From positions 7,753,001-7,817,000 of the forward strand of contig AP018172.1 of the NCBI GenBank assembly GCA_002368175.1: a stretch of DNA of 64,000 bases, written 5' to 3'. The notes below the pieces were generated by a model. That model was not told the origin of the DNA and searched no databases. It was given only the letters and a program-made list of their open reading frames with translations. The position numbers and the translations under genes were made by a program. This DNA is from Calothrix sp. NIES-2098 (GTDB taxonomy: Bacteria; Cyanobacteriota; Cyanobacteriia; Cyanobacteriales; Nostocaceae). Positions 25,536 to 34,954 of the stretch are shown here, in pieces; position 1 is the first letter of the stretch; each line of letters opens with the position of its first letter.

Positions 25536-26456
25536 TTACAAGAACCTATCTAATAATTCTTGTCGCGATAATTGTAATAATAAAGGAGTAAATTCTTCCG
25601 CTGATAATGATGATAAAGGTTCAATAATTCTGCTTAACTCTCCATCTAAAGAACCAAACCGAACTCGCAACAGATTTTCTATAAGGTTACGACGTTCTGC
25701 TTTCATTCCTTGCTGGATACCCTCTTGAAGACCTTGCTGAAGACCTTCTTGTTTAGATTCTGCTAATTTTTGCTCGTAAATTGGTGATAAGCGCATAATT
25801 AACTCTATGTCCTCTCGATCTATATTTTGATTTACTTCCAATGTAGTCTTTAAACTCAATAACAAATCGATTGTTTTGGCACGTAAGGGATTCGTTTGGG
25901 GAAGTGCTTCTAGTTCATCTATCGCTTGTTGCTGGACTCTTCCTTTACCTAAGATTCTCAACCATAATGTTTCTTCTATACTAGGTAGTTGATGAATTGC
26001 TACAATTGCTGTTCTGAAATAATCTCTTAAAAAATGTACACCCACTCCCCAGTTTTCTGCTTCTATGCTGGTTCTAAAACCCTTTAAGATATCTTCCGAT
26101 GCTGTAGGCGACAAAACCCATAACTTTGGTAACTCTGATTCGGCAATTTGCTTTTTCTCGACTTTGGATTGACGCTTTAACTCAGCAAAAATATCAAATA
26201 ACTTGTTCATACAACTGCGAATTTCTGCAATTGTAGCTGCATTTCTAAAGGCTTTAAGTAATGCAGGTTCAGCCGCCAGTTTGCCTAGCAAGCCTAATTC
26301 TATTGTATCGCTTGTTAATTTGGGCGCAGGAGTAAAATATACGTCTATCTCTCGGATTTGGGCTGCGACTTTTCTGCTTGTTTCCACTTCTCCTAAGGGT
26401 TGTAACAATTCTGTAAGATAATCTTTGGCGAACTGGTCGTAGAGAAACCTAGTCAT
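25536..26456 (-). CDS. DUF4351-containing Rpn/PD-(D/E)XK-related family protein
   Basis: A 306-residue member of a large cyanobacterial family. The N-terminus (MTRFLYDQFAKDYLTELLQP) matches the family start, with FTPAP near residue 40. The C-terminus carries an amphipathic EGLQQGLQEGIQQGM heptad repeat, then the DUF4351 domain (RRNLIENLLRVRFGSLDGEL to LLDRFL). Relatives have a nuclease-like fold related to recombination-promoting Rpn proteins and occur in many copies per genome. The central DxD/ExK motif is not convincing here: VYFTP and KLWVLSP replace the usual residues. So this copy may be catalytically inactive. Confidence 0.75.
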   Translation of the reverse strand: MTRFLYDQFAKDYLTELLQPLGEVETSRKVAAQIREIDVYFTPAPKLTSDTIELGLLGKLAAEPALLKAFRNAATIAEIRSCMNKLFDIFAELKRQSKVEKKQIAESELPKLWVLSPTASEDILKGFRTSIEAENWGVGVHFLRDYFRTAIVAIHQLPSIEETLWLRILGKGRVQQQAIDELEALPQTNPLRAKTIDLLLSLKTTLEVNQNIDREDIELIMRLSPIYEQKLAESKQEGLQQGLQEGIQQGMKAERRNLIENLLRVRFGSLDGELSRIIEPLSSLSAEEFTPLLLQLSRQELLDRFL

Positions 26457-26713
26457 TAGCTAATTTTTTGTCTGTATAAATATTTTACATGAGTGCGTAG
26501 ACACTTAGCATTGAAAGACTTGTCACTTGCTAACCTGTACCAACGAACGCTAACGCGAAAGCGACTAATGATGTCTATTAATAAAAAATCTCATCATAAA
26601 GATGAGAGTTTTGATCGCGCGTAATTGTTTTGTAACCTATAGGCTATAAGAGTAATTTAGAGGTAATTAAAAGCTAGACAATAGCAGTTTTTCCTCTTTT
26701 CGCTTCAGTAAGT

Positions 26714-26938
26714 TTAAATTCTCACATAGTGAGCAGGAACCCAGCGTCTACCATGTCTTGTTTGTTCCCAATGTCCAGGAATTAATTTTTGGCGAACAAC
26801 TGGACGTGGACGAACAACAACATTGTTTTTATGAACAATTGGTCTGACAATGATTTGCGCTGCTGATGCTTGTGATGGTAAAGAAGCAATTGCAAGAGGT
26901 AAAGCAAGCAATGTACCAGCTAAAATTCGTTTCATCAT
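26714..26938 (-). CDS. small secreted protein with a PGHW motif
   Basis: A 74-residue protein: signal peptide 1-26 (KRILAGTLLALPLAIASLP, then SQASA), followed by a short basic mature part with alternating Val/Arg-Pro (VVVRPRPVVRQ) and PGHWEQTRHGRRWVPAHYV. The W-x-P-x-H/Y-W pattern is the YXWXPGHW-type repeat of small exported bacterial proteins of unknown function. AGGAGA lies before the ATG. Probably periplasmic. Confidence 0.65.
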   Translation of the reverse strand: MMKRILAGTLLALPLAIASLPSQASAAQIIVRPIVHKNNVVVRPRPVVRQKLIPGHWEQTRHGRRWVPAHYVRI

Positions 26939-27450
26939 TCAATCTCCTGTTGGTTAATTTTGGATTATGTTTCTACAGCATTCCTAACTAGCTTTTGAAC
27001 AAAAATACTCACTTTAAATATCAAGATTAAAGTTTAGTTTTGCTCGCTTTATCCTGTAATTACCTGAGCGATTCTTGTTTTTTTATTAATTAAGATTGGC
27101 TGTATTACTATCAATATAAAATATTAATCATTAGAATATACAGGAGTAAAGTTAGAATGTAGATATGAATAAAGTCACAATTTTAAACACTAAAAACTTC
27201 ATTTCACATATGATAATATAAACTAATTTACTTAATTTTATTAAAATTAATTGTTGAACTACAAACAAAAAATGCACTTCATTTTAGCGATGAGTGCAAT
27301 TACTAATACTATCAAATTTTGTTCTTACCTTAGGCTAAGGAACTGTTCACCTATATAACTAGCAATCACTGGATTTATAGGTATATTAAGCTCATATTAC
27401 TTCGAGATGAGAGTAATTATGTTAACCAACTTCAAGCATCATGAAAATCG
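26939..27450. other. AT-rich intergenic region
   Basis: About 510 bases with no frame of gene quality on either strand. It should hold the promoter of the small secreted protein at its left end and the transcript end of the Spy-like lipoprotein gene at its right end. Confidence 0.4.
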
Positions 27451-27927
27451 TTAATTTGAGGAGCGTTGCCCACGAGATTCACGATGTTGTTTCATTTTGG
27501 CTTGCTGTTCTGGAGTAAGAATTGCTTGAAATTCTTGTCTTTGATTGCGTTGAATTTCGCGAATTTTTTGTTTTTGTTCGGCTGATAAATCAAGCGATCG
27601 CAATACTCGCATTGGCGATTGATGCTGTCCCTGAGTTGCAGCTTTAAATTTTTCTTGTTGTTCTGAATTTAAAACAGCAAGTATTTTTGCTTGGGATTGT
27701 TCTCCTATTTGTTTTAGTTTTGCTTTTTGTGCATCGGTTAAATTGAGGTCTGGTATTCTATCTGATGCTGTCGCTATACCTGTTGTTGTCACAGAAGAAT
27801 TGCTAGCCTCCTCAGTAGAGCTATTGGGACTAGCCGATCCACTAGGTGAAGGTAGTTGACAACCCGCAGTAATAATTGCAATTGCAGCAGCCCCTATTAT
27901 GAGTTTGAAGTTAAATTTATAGTTCAC
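27451..27927 (-). CDS. Spy/CpxP-like periplasmic lipoprotein
   Basis: A 158-residue protein with a lipoprotein signal ending ITAGC (Cys at about residue 23) and a Ser/Thr-rich linker. Three LTxxQ-type motifs follow (LTDAQKAKLKQI, LSAEQKQKIREI, LTPEQQAKMKQH), in a long alpha-helical pattern typical of the Spy/CpxP family. Spy is an ATP-independent periplasmic chaperone and CpxP senses envelope stress. A related role at the outer face of the inner membrane is likely but unproven here. The C-terminus is basic (RESRGQRSSN). AGGAGA precedes the ATG. Confidence 0.78.
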   Translation of the reverse strand: MNYKFNFKLIIGAAAIAIITAGCQLPSPSGSASPNSSTEEASNSSVTTTGIATASDRIPDLNLTDAQKAKLKQIGEQSQAKILAVLNSEQQEKFKAATQGQHQSPMRVLRSLDLSAEQKQKIREIQRNQRQEFQAILTPEQQAKMKQHRESRGQRSSN

Positions 27928-28498
27928 GATTATATCTCCTGGTGAAATAAGAATAAGCTAAATTCTAGCAACTTTGAGTTACTGAATAAAAGGAAAATTG
28001 CTAGTAATTTAGTCAAGATTAAGCCGCAAACTTTCTAGCGATAGTTGCACGTATCCTGACCCGTAAAGTTGTTATCAACATAAATATCAAATGAAATTTT
28101 CTTTAAGAAAATATAGATTTTATATGTTGATATTGTTTCGATCGAGCTAATATTTCAACGCTAATGTTGTACTCAAATTAATATTAACGCTTATTTTTCC
28201 TCAAAATATTTATGACTATAGTCATAAATATATCTATGACTTTTTGCACAAAATATCACTGCGATTTCTTATATAATCTATTAATCAAATTACTTGTATA
28301 TTGATATACTTAAGTATTAATAAATTTTTACGTTCATCAAATTTTTAGCCACAAGTAGAGGGAGTTGGGGTATATAACTGATTTTCCACTCCCTCAAAAA
28401 CATTATTTTAGTGCGTAACATTAACGCTGTTACCCGCTATAAAATTTTTAAGCTTGATTGTTAATACTAACATCAGTACAACATAGATATAATTTGAA
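27928..28498. other. AT-rich intergenic region with a hairpin
   Basis: No gene seen. An inverted repeat, GAGGGAGT...ACTCCCTC at 28358-28395 with a 22-base loop, lies about 105 bases past the LemA stop. It lacks a U-tract on the minus strand, so its role as terminator is uncertain. Confidence 0.4.
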
Positions 28499-29281
28499 TT
28501 ATTCTCTAAGAATTTGGTGAATTTTGGTATTAGTAGGTTGGAAGAATGCTTTTTGATTAAAACCAAAAGTATTAGCTACTAAAGAGTTAGGAAAACTATG
28601 AATTTCCTGGTTATAAATTTGTACTGCTTGGTTATAACGCCTGCGCTCGACAGCTATGCGATTTTCAGTACCTGTTAGCTCATACTGAAGATTAATAAAC
28701 AATTGGCTAGATTGCAACTGAGGATTGACAACTGCATAACTGCGAAAGCGATCGATTGCTTGATTGATTTGAACGATCGCACTCACTTTTTGATCTGGGG
28801 TGGCTGCTTGTAAATAAGCTTGATGCGATCGCACTAGTAACAAGACTAACTCTTTTTCATGTTTGGCATAATTTTGGGTTACAGTTACCAGGTTGGGTAT
28901 CAAATCAGCACGTCGCTGAAGTTGATTCTCGACTTGCGCCCAAGCGGCTTCAACTCTGATAGTCCTTCTCTGTACAGAGTTGTAAGTCATGCTAGTCCAA
29001 ATAGTTAATGCGGCTACTAAACCTACACCAATTATTAGTAAGGTTCGGCGAAGATGCGCTAACCGCTTTTGTGCTTCTAGCTGTTGCTTGTGCTTGAGTT
29101 CTACATCTCGGATTGCTTGCTGAATAAACTTGGCAGGAATATCCGCTTCTTTTCCAGCCACCACCAATTCAGAAGCAGAGTAACTTTGAGTGTAATCGGC
29201 ATAGTAACGCGAAGCTAACTCTAGTACCTCTGGCGCAATTTCTTCGGGAATTCTCTTCTCTGAATTTTTCATAGCATTCAT
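28499..29281 (-). CDS. LemA-family membrane protein
   Basis: A 260-residue protein. The N-terminal about 75 residues are cytoplasmic and helical (PEEIAPEVLELASRYYADY). One membrane segment lies at about 78-97 (TLLIIGVGLVAALTIW), and the LemA domain follows: EAAWAQVENQLQRRADLIPNLV, then helices ending FPNSLVANTFGFNQKAFFQP. The N-terminal extension before the anchor is longer than in typical LemA. I start at the ATG at 29281, which has GGAAG upstream, 20 bases after the TPM stop. TPM and LemA proteins are often neighbours and thought to work together in the envelope; the role is unknown. Confidence 0.85.
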   Translation of the reverse strand: MNAMKNSEKRIPEEIAPEVLELASRYYADYTQSYSASELVVAGKEADIPAKFIQQAIRDVELKHKQQLEAQKRLAHLRRTLLIIGVGLVAALTIWTSMTYNSVQRRTIRVEAAWAQVENQLQRRADLIPNLVTVTQNYAKHEKELVLLLVRSHQAYLQAATPDQKVSAIVQINQAIDRFRSYAVVNPQLQSSQLFINLQYELTGTENRIAVERRRYNQAVQIYNQEIHSFPNSLVANTFGFNQKAFFQPTNTKIHQILRE

Positions 29282-29301
29282 CAGCACCAACTTCCAGGTA
29301 A

Positions 29302-30528
29302 TTACCAACTACCACCAGCACCACCACCGCCACTATCGCCACCGCCAAAGCTACCACCACCGCTATCACTGAAACCGCCACCACTATAGCCACCCCAGGA
29401 ACTACTAGAATCACCAGATCTACTAGAAGGTGGAGGCGGAGGAGGTGGTAAAGGAGGAATTATTTCTTCTGTTTGTTGCTGATAATCACAACTATGGCAG
29501 CTGTCAACGATCAGTCGCGTTCCCGAACTGTATAGCGTGGGTGATTTAACAATCTTCTCCGTGCTGGTGACAGTCAATTCGTCACAGTGAGGACATTTTT
29601 TAAATAGAGGTGAGTAAGACTCAAGGGCAACTATGTGAAATCCTTGCTTGGTAAGTTCCTGCCTACAATTAGGACATTGCCATCCCTCAAATTTAACGCT
29701 ACCTAACTTTTGCGCCATTCTCTCAACTGCGCTCAAATATGGTTTAACTTGAGTTTCGTCTACTTTTTCCATTGGCTGTTGGCAATTAGCACACAAAAAA
29801 ATGTAATTGCCTTCTTTTCGACGCGATCGCCCTTCTGGTTCAATGGCTATTTTCTTAGGGCGTCCCAAATAAAGAGATGTTCCTATAATTAGTGCTAAGA
29901 TTCCACTTGCACCTAAAAATCCCAATAATAAAGAGTAATTGGAATGGGGTTTTAAGTAGTCTGGTTCATCCCTAGTTAGGACTGTGTTAACTGATGAACT
30001 CGGAGACTCTAGAACAACTACTAGTGCTTTTGTTCCAGCTAGCGTACCGCCTTCAAAATCTCCTTTTTTGAATCGTGGAATGATTTGTGTATCGATAATG
30101 TTGCCGACTTTGGCATCGGGTAGAATAGCTTCCACGCCGTAACCAGTCTCAATTTCTACGCGGCGATCGCCTACGGAAATTAAAAACAATACGCCGTTAT
30201 CTTTTCCTTTCTTGCCAATCTTCCAATAATTAAATAGTTGAGTTGCAAATTGTTTTGGCGAAGGCGCAGGCGCAGTTTTTCTCACTGTTACTACTGCCAT
30301 TTCTGTGCCATTTTTCGCTTCTAACTGCGAAATCATCTGATTAATTTGGGTTTCTGTTGGTTCGCTCAGTATTCCTGCCATGTCTGTCACCCAATCTCCA
30401 GATTGCTGTCTAGGATTAGGGACTTCTTTGACAGTCAAAGCTAGGCTAGAAAGAGGAAAAAGGAATATCACTGAGGAAAATAAACTTACCCAAAAAATAC
30501 GTTTTGGTTTTAATAAATTTAATTTCAT
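29302..30528 (-). CDS. TPM-domain (YgcG-like) exported protein with zinc-ribbon motifs
   Basis: A 408-residue protein: signal peptide (about 1-34, ending SSLAL), TPM phosphatase-like domain about 45-165 (WVTDMAGILS, NGTEMAVVTVRKT, LLISVGDRRVEIETGYG), a membrane segment about 200-222, and a cytoplasmic tail. The tail has four CxxC pairs (CANC, CPNC, CPHC, CHSC), consistent with two zinc ribbons. The C-terminus is a proline run, then Gly/Ser-rich repeats ending GGGGAGGSW. I chose the ATG at 30528 because a perfect GGAGG lies 8 bases upstream. TPM domains are linked in plants and cyanobacteria to photosystem II assembly or repair. First gene of an operon with LemA. Confidence 0.85.
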   Translation of the reverse strand: MKLNLLKPKRIFWVSLFSSVIFLFPLSSLALTVKEVPNPRQQSGDWVTDMAGILSEPTETQINQMISQLEAKNGTEMAVVTVRKTAPAPSPKQFATQLFNYWKIGKKGKDNGVLFLISVGDRRVEIETGYGVEAILPDAKVGNIIDTQIIPRFKKGDFEGGTLAGTKALVVVLESPSSSVNTVLTRDEPDYLKPHSNYSLLLGFLGASGILALIIGTSLYLGRPKKIAIEPEGRSRRKEGNYIFLCANCQQPMEKVDETQVKPYLSAVERMAQKLGSVKFEGWQCPNCRQELTKQGFHIVALESYSPLFKKCPHCDELTVTSTEKIVKSPTLYSSGTRLIVDSCHSCDYQQQTEEIIPPLPPPPPPPSSRSGDSSSSWGGYSGGGFSDSGGGSFGGGDSGGGGAGGSW

Positions 30529-30730
30529 TAATTTCACCTCCAGCAGACAAATATCTGGAGCGAATTTAAGTATGAGCATCTGCTAATGTTAACTTGTAGT
30601 TTTAGCACTTTTTAAAATAGATGGCACCAAGCTTCATATCCGATCGATAGCAGTTTTCTCATACTAGAGTTATATAAAAAAAAGTTGAGGAACTTGTGAA
30701 GATATACCCTTGGATTTCTCACAAAGAGAT

Positions 30731-30755
30731 AAAAAAAGGTGGGCATTGCCCACCC
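30731..30755 (-). terminator. rho-independent terminator of the nucleotidyltransferase fusion gene
   Basis: On the minus strand the stem GGTGGGC-AAT-GCCCACC is followed directly by seven T residues. It lies 25-50 bases past the stop codon at 30780. Confidence 0.75.
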
Positions 30756-30779
30756 TACTATGGAATATGAACTATTAAC

Positions 30780-33311
30780 TTATTGGACTTCTGCGGGATG
30801 TTGTTCTTGTTGCCTTTCGACAAAAATTTGCACGCGGCTGCGGTAGTTTCTTAAGGTTTCATCTACCCAATCGCGCTCATTGCTGTTGGCGAATAAGTGT
30901 ACTACGGGTTCGCTGGCATCAGGCAAAACTAACAGCCAACTGTCATCGTGAGATTGACCAATTTTTACCCCATCAATTAATTCTAAATTTTGGGCGGGGT
31001 GAGTTTCGACCAAATAACGCATCAGTGCGCCTTTAGCACTCCAAGGACAGCGAACTGTATGCGATCTATGAATTACACGAGGTAATTCTGCGCGGACAGT
31101 AGCTAGCGATCGCTCTTGGATCGTTAGCATCTCAATTAGCTTGGCAATACAGAACATAGCATCAAAGCCTGGATGCAAATGCGGGAAGATAAAACCTGTA
31201 TCACCACTACCAGCCAACACCACATTGGGATATTTCTGCGAAGCCTCCATTAAAGCTGTTGGGTTAGCTTTGGTGCGGATGACTTTACCATCGTGGCGAC
31301 GGGCGACTTGTTCCACAGCACTAGAAGCATGAACTGGTACGACTACCGTTCCTCTGGGGTTAGAGGTTAAAATCATGTCTACCATCAGGGCTGTCAACAT
31401 TTCCCCACGAATTGGTATTCCAGATTCATCGACTAAAATCAGTTGTTCGCCGTTCGCCGATACTTGGACGCCAAAGTTAGCCTTCAACGCCTCAACTACA
31501 TGACCTAGCTGAGTTAACAATCCTTCCCGTTCGGTTGTTGATACAGCGTGTTTATTGAGGCTAGCGTTTAAAACTACGGCATCTGCACCAAATTTATCTA
31601 ACATTTGGGGTAGCACTGCCCCAGTTACAGAATAAACATAGTCAATTACTACTTTTGCCCGACTGTTGCGCAGAGTCGAAACATGGAGGAGTTTCTCAAA
31701 GGCCGTGCAGTAACGGTCATTCACTTGGCTGGGATAGGCAACATCACCAATTTCATGAATTTGCGCCCGCCGCATATCTTCCTTAAAGTAAGCCCCCTCA
31801 ATTTTCTTTTCTTGGGCTTTGGAGATATTAATGCCCTTATTATCCATGAATTCAATCAGGATATAGTCAGGGCGATCCGGGTGTACGCGCACGTGAATAC
31901 CGCCAGCTACCGACATTGTGGGTATGACTGTGCGCGCTATGGGCACAGCTGTCGCATCGAGGTTTTGAATATCCACTCCGACTGACATTAAACCAGCAAT
32001 GAGCGATCGCGTCACCATCCGCGATACATTGCGTTGATCGCGAGAAACCGTTACTTTAGAGCCTGGTTTTAAGGTCGAACCGTAAGCAGCTCCCAATTTC
32101 ACCGCAAATTCAGGAGTGATATCAATATTAGCTAACCCTTGGACGCCACGTTGCCCGAATAAATTCCTCTGGGCGGTATTTCCCCAAATCAAATTGATGT
32201 TTAAAACTGCACCAGATTCAATCTTTTTACTAGGCCAAACTCTTACCCCAGGGCTTATTTGGGCTTCTTCTCCTACTGTAGAAAGCGAACCTACCACAGA
32301 TGCTTCTAATACATTAGCGCGGCGATCGACACGGGTGCCACGGGAAATTACACAAGCAGAAAGTTGTGCTTCCTCGCCAATAATTGCCCCATTCCAAACA
32401 ATTGGGCGCTTCAAATTGGCATCAGCACCAATAGTCACATTATCCCCAATTACAGTTCCAGCTTCAATTTGTACCCTGGCCCCAATTCGACAATTGTCAC
32501 CAATAATAGCTGGGCTTTCAATAATAGCTGTGTGGTCAATATAAGTGTTTTGACCTTTCCATATACCAGGAGAAATTTCTGTATAAGCAAAGTCGAGTTT
32601 TACCTTGCCATATAAAGCATCATACTGCGCTTCCCGATAGGCATCCAAATGACCGACATCGCACCAATAACCTTGAGCAATGTAACCATACATTGGCTCA
32701 TTTTTTGCCAGCAATAAGGGGAATAAATCTTTGGAAAAGTCAGTTTCTGTGTTGTCTGGTAGATACTCCAAAACTTCTGGTTCGAGAATGTAAGTACCTG
32801 TATTGACGGTATCGGAAAAAATTTCGCTAGTAGAAGGTTTTTCTAAAAATCGATTGATTCGACCTTCTTCATCAGTAATCACTACTCCAAATTCAATTGG
32901 ATTTGGGACGCGGGTCAAAATCAAAGTAGCTTTGGACTTTTTTTGTTTGTGAAATTCAATTGCCGCTGTTAAATCGAAATCTGTTATGCTATCACCACTA
33001 ATTACTAAAAAGGTTTCATCTAAAAGTTCGGCAATATTTTTCACACAGCCAGCTGTTCCAAGAGGTTGATCTTCTTCCACAGCATAGGTCATCTGTACGC
33101 CAAAATCATCACCATCTTGAAAGTAGTCTCGCAGGACATCAGGTAAATAATGCAGTGTTGCAATTACTTCTGTGATTTGATGCCGTTTGAGGAGATTGAT
33201 AATATGTTCGGCAATCGGTCGATTTAAGATCGGCACCATTGGTTTGGGCAAATCGCAAGTTAAGGGACGAAGCCGCGTTCCCGAACCGCCTGCCATCAGC
33301 ACTGCACGCAT
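30780..33311 (-). CDS. mannose-1-phosphate guanylyltransferase-like / left-handed beta-helix / phosphomannomutase-like fusion
   Basis: An 843-residue three-part protein. Residues 1-235 form a sugar-nucleotide transferase (MRAVLMAGGSGTRLRPLT, VISGDSITDFD, FLEKPS). About 245-370 hold hexapeptide repeats (IGDNCRIGARV, IGDNVTIGADA). About 380-830 are phosphohexomutase-like. The architecture is known in cyanobacteria and is usually annotated as GDP-mannose pyrophosphorylase. The mutase half looks degenerate: the metal loop normally DGDxDR reads GSGDTGF, and the phosphoserine loop region reads TMSVAGGIHVRV. So only the nucleotidyltransferase may be active. AAGGAGG precedes the ATG. Likely role: activated sugar supply for exopolysaccharide or glycolipid. 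Confidence 0.85.
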   Translation of the reverse strand: MRAVLMAGGSGTRLRPLTCDLPKPMVPILNRPIAEHIINLLKRHQITEVIATLHYLPDVLRDYFQDGDDFGVQMTYAVEEDQPLGTAGCVKNIAELLDETFLVISGDSITDFDLTAAIEFHKQKKSKATLILTRVPNPIEFGVVITDEEGRINRFLEKPSTSEIFSDTVNTGTYILEPEVLEYLPDNTETDFSKDLFPLLLAKNEPMYGYIAQGYWCDVGHLDAYREAQYDALYGKVKLDFAYTEISPGIWKGQNTYIDHTAIIESPAIIGDNCRIGARVQIEAGTVIGDNVTIGADANLKRPIVWNGAIIGEEAQLSACVISRGTRVDRRANVLEASVVGSLSTVGEEAQISPGVRVWPSKKIESGAVLNINLIWGNTAQRNLFGQRGVQGLANIDITPEFAVKLGAAYGSTLKPGSKVTVSRDQRNVSRMVTRSLIAGLMSVGVDIQNLDATAVPIARTVIPTMSVAGGIHVRVHPDRPDYILIEFMDNKGINISKAQEKKIEGAYFKEDMRRAQIHEIGDVAYPSQVNDRYCTAFEKLLHVSTLRNSRAKVVIDYVYSVTGAVLPQMLDKFGADAVVLNASLNKHAVSTTEREGLLTQLGHVVEALKANFGVQVSANGEQLILVDESGIPIRGEMLTALMVDMILTSNPRGTVVVPVHASSAVEQVARRHDGKVIRTKANPTALMEASQKYPNVVLAGSGDTGFIFPHLHPGFDAMFCIAKLIEMLTIQERSLATVRAELPRVIHRSHTVRCPWSAKGALMRYLVETHPAQNLELIDGVKIGQSHDDSWLLVLPDASEPVVHLFANSNERDWVDETLRNYRSRVQIFVERQQEQHPAEVQ

Positions 33312-33719
33312 AAATCCTCCTTAGCTGTTTGCAGCATTTGCTGCGTCAAGACCCGTAATATACGTTGTGTTGTTCTTACTCTAGTCTCCTATGGATGTTG
33401 GTATTTGAGGAACTCCCACAAGATGCATCTGATAAAACAAGAGTATATATACTTGTTATATTCCCAGAAAACCTGTAGATGTGCCCGATCGCGAGCTGGT
33501 TTAGTAAGTGAAATTATGGGGTTTTTGAATTGAGCGATCGCCACTAGCTACGATGTCAGAGGCTACTCTAAACTGGAATAAGAGAATGTATCGTTAAGTG
33601 TCTCGCTTACCGAAAAACTCAATAGTTGAGTCAGACGTTTTCAATTTCAGCGATCGCCTGTTGAATTATTGTAGGAATACTTAACTCAAATTTTGTCTGT
33701 TGCTCTGGGAGTTATAAAA
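33312..33719. other. intergenic region between divergent genes
   Basis: No gene recognised. It carries promoters for the fusion gene (minus) and the 64-residue membrane protein (plus), plus HIP1-related GCGATCGC sites near 33534 and 33650. Confidence 0.4.
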
Positions 33720-33914
33720 ATGGCTAATTTAATTATTCTGGGGTTAATCGCAGCTTATGTTTATGGCGCTTGGAAGTTTTGGGCTGGTTTTGAGCGTACT
33801 AACTTTACACCTAGTTTGCCTAATCGTATTGGTTTAGCTTTATTATGGCCAGCTTTATTTGTTACTAATAAATCCTATCGTCGCAACTTTAGAAAAGCGC
33901 TAAAAGGTCAGTAA
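33720..33914 (+). CDS. small conserved membrane protein
   Basis: A 64-residue protein: one membrane helix at the N-terminus (MANLIILGLIAAYVYGAWKF), a linker GFERTNFTPSLPNRIG, a second weakly hydrophobic segment (LALLWPALFVT), and a basic tail (YRRNFRKALKGQ). I start at the ATG at 33720. The pattern looks like a short cyanobacterial membrane protein of unknown function; I cannot name it. A perfect terminator hairpin follows 50 bases after the stop. Confidence 0.6.
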   Translation: MANLIILGLIAAYVYGAWKFWAGFERTNFTPSLPNRIGLALLWPALFVTNKSYRRNFRKALKGQ

Positions 33915-33963
33915 TAATCAGCAAAATTCTTCGGAAATTTTCTCTGCTTTTGAGCTTTTTATG

Positions 33964-33992
33964 AAAATTCCCTAGCATTGCTAGGGAATTTT
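33964..33992. terminator. perfect hairpin terminator between convergent genes
   Basis: AAAATTCCCTAGC-ATT-GCTAGGGAATTTT: a 13-bp stem without mismatch and a 3-base loop, A-rich on the left and T-rich on the right, so it can act in both directions for the genes ending at 33914 and 34048. Confidence 0.8.
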
Positions 33993-34047
33993 GTTGAGAA
34001 ATCGATTATCCATAATTCGATGTCAGGTACAAATTATGGATTAGAGA

Positions 34048-34458
34048 CTATTTATGTCTACGTCCATTTTGAATGACATTGATGGCTGCACCAGCAGCTG
34101 CACCATCTACCGCATCACCTACAGCATGTTTGCCGCCATGAAGAATGATACCTGTAACAGTGCTAGCTGCTGCACCGACTCCGACATCTTGACCGAGATT
34201 ACCGTATCTGCGATTTCGTGGCTGTTTTCTGGTTCCGTGTACGGCATTTACAGCAGCGCCAGCTGCCGCACCTTTGACAGCATTGTTGATTACGGAACCA
34301 CGTCCTCTAACAGCACCAGAGACTACACCAGCGCCTGCGCCTATGCCAATATCTCCTAACATATCAGCAGAAGCCGGTTTAGCAGGAATTAAGGAACCGC
34401 CGGCTAAAGTTGCAGCCATCAAGCCGGGTAGAATTGTGCGTTTTAAGTTGAGATTCAT
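34048..34458 (-). CDS. glycine-zipper secreted protein
   Basis: A 136-residue protein with a signal peptide (about 1-31, ending PASA) and a mature region rich in small residues: two similar glycine-zipper blocks (IGIGAGAGVVSGAVRGRG, VGVGAAASTVTGIILHGG), each followed by a K/D-GAAAGAAxNxV unit. So the protein is an internal duplication. Glycine-zipper proteins insert in or bridge membranes. Basic patches (RKQPRNRRYG, GRRHK) separate the blocks. Probably outer-membrane or periplasmic; function unknown. Confidence 0.65.
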   Translation of the reverse strand: MNLNLKRTILPGLMAATLAGGSLIPAKPASADMLGDIGIGAGAGVVSGAVRGRGSVINNAVKGAAAGAAVNAVHGTRKQPRNRRYGNLGQDVGVGAAASTVTGIILHGGKHAVGDAVDGAAAGAAINVIQNGRRHK

Positions 34459-34954
34459 AATGGTACTTTACTCAAAACATCAAACGATGATAGCAAACCG
34501 AAGTTGTGGTATTTACAGATTTCTTTATCTCTATTCTAGACAACAGCGATGATTTGCTATGTGAGGAATACCGATCTTCGCATTGAGAGTAGTGCGTAGA
34601 CGCGGAGCGGCTTGTCGTAGACATCGCCTCTGCTAAAAGCAGGAATTTACTGAGAAAAGTAGAGGTGGAGGAGAATGAGGGACTTTGCTATTACCACTGC
34701 TTGCGGTTTGGTCAGATGCGGCATCTTTTCTATGGCTATCCTCGTCCATTGTCTTAATTCTTCACTCTTCCTCTTGGCATTTTGCTTGCCACACCTTTTG
34801 AGTTCTTCGCCGCATCTGCATTGCTTATTGTTGTGTGCTGATAACAGTAGTGTCTTTTACTGCCTCAACTCCTTTCTTAAACCTCTACCCTTGAAAGCCA
34901 CTATATCCCCTCTTATTTAGAATTTACTTGTAGCACCCTTAATGAAAAATATAA
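34459..34954. other. intergenic region with a Nostocales-type repeat
   Basis: Contains at 34589-34632 a GCGTAGACGCGG...GTCGTAGACATCGC element with inverted GTAGAC/GTCTAC-like words, typical of dispersed repeats in Nostocales. An 81-codon frame at 34675 (+) has a fair ribosome site but Leu/Cys/Ser-rich, non-conserved-looking content; I do not call it. Confidence 0.4.

Noticed and set aside
28358..28395. Rho-independent terminator for lemA
   Set aside because: The stem is good but the loop is long and no T-run follows on the minus strand; kept only as a note on the intergenic region.
29169..29414. 81-codon Val/Ala-rich minus-strand frame
   Set aside because: It is the alternative phase of the Gly/Ser-rich tail of the TPM protein.
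34675..34920. 81-codon plus-strand frame with GGAGG-like sequence before the ATG
   Set aside because: Composition (Leu/Cys/Ser/His-rich, clustered CLPHLLSSSPHL) and the repeat-rich surroundings look non-coding; no domain recognised.
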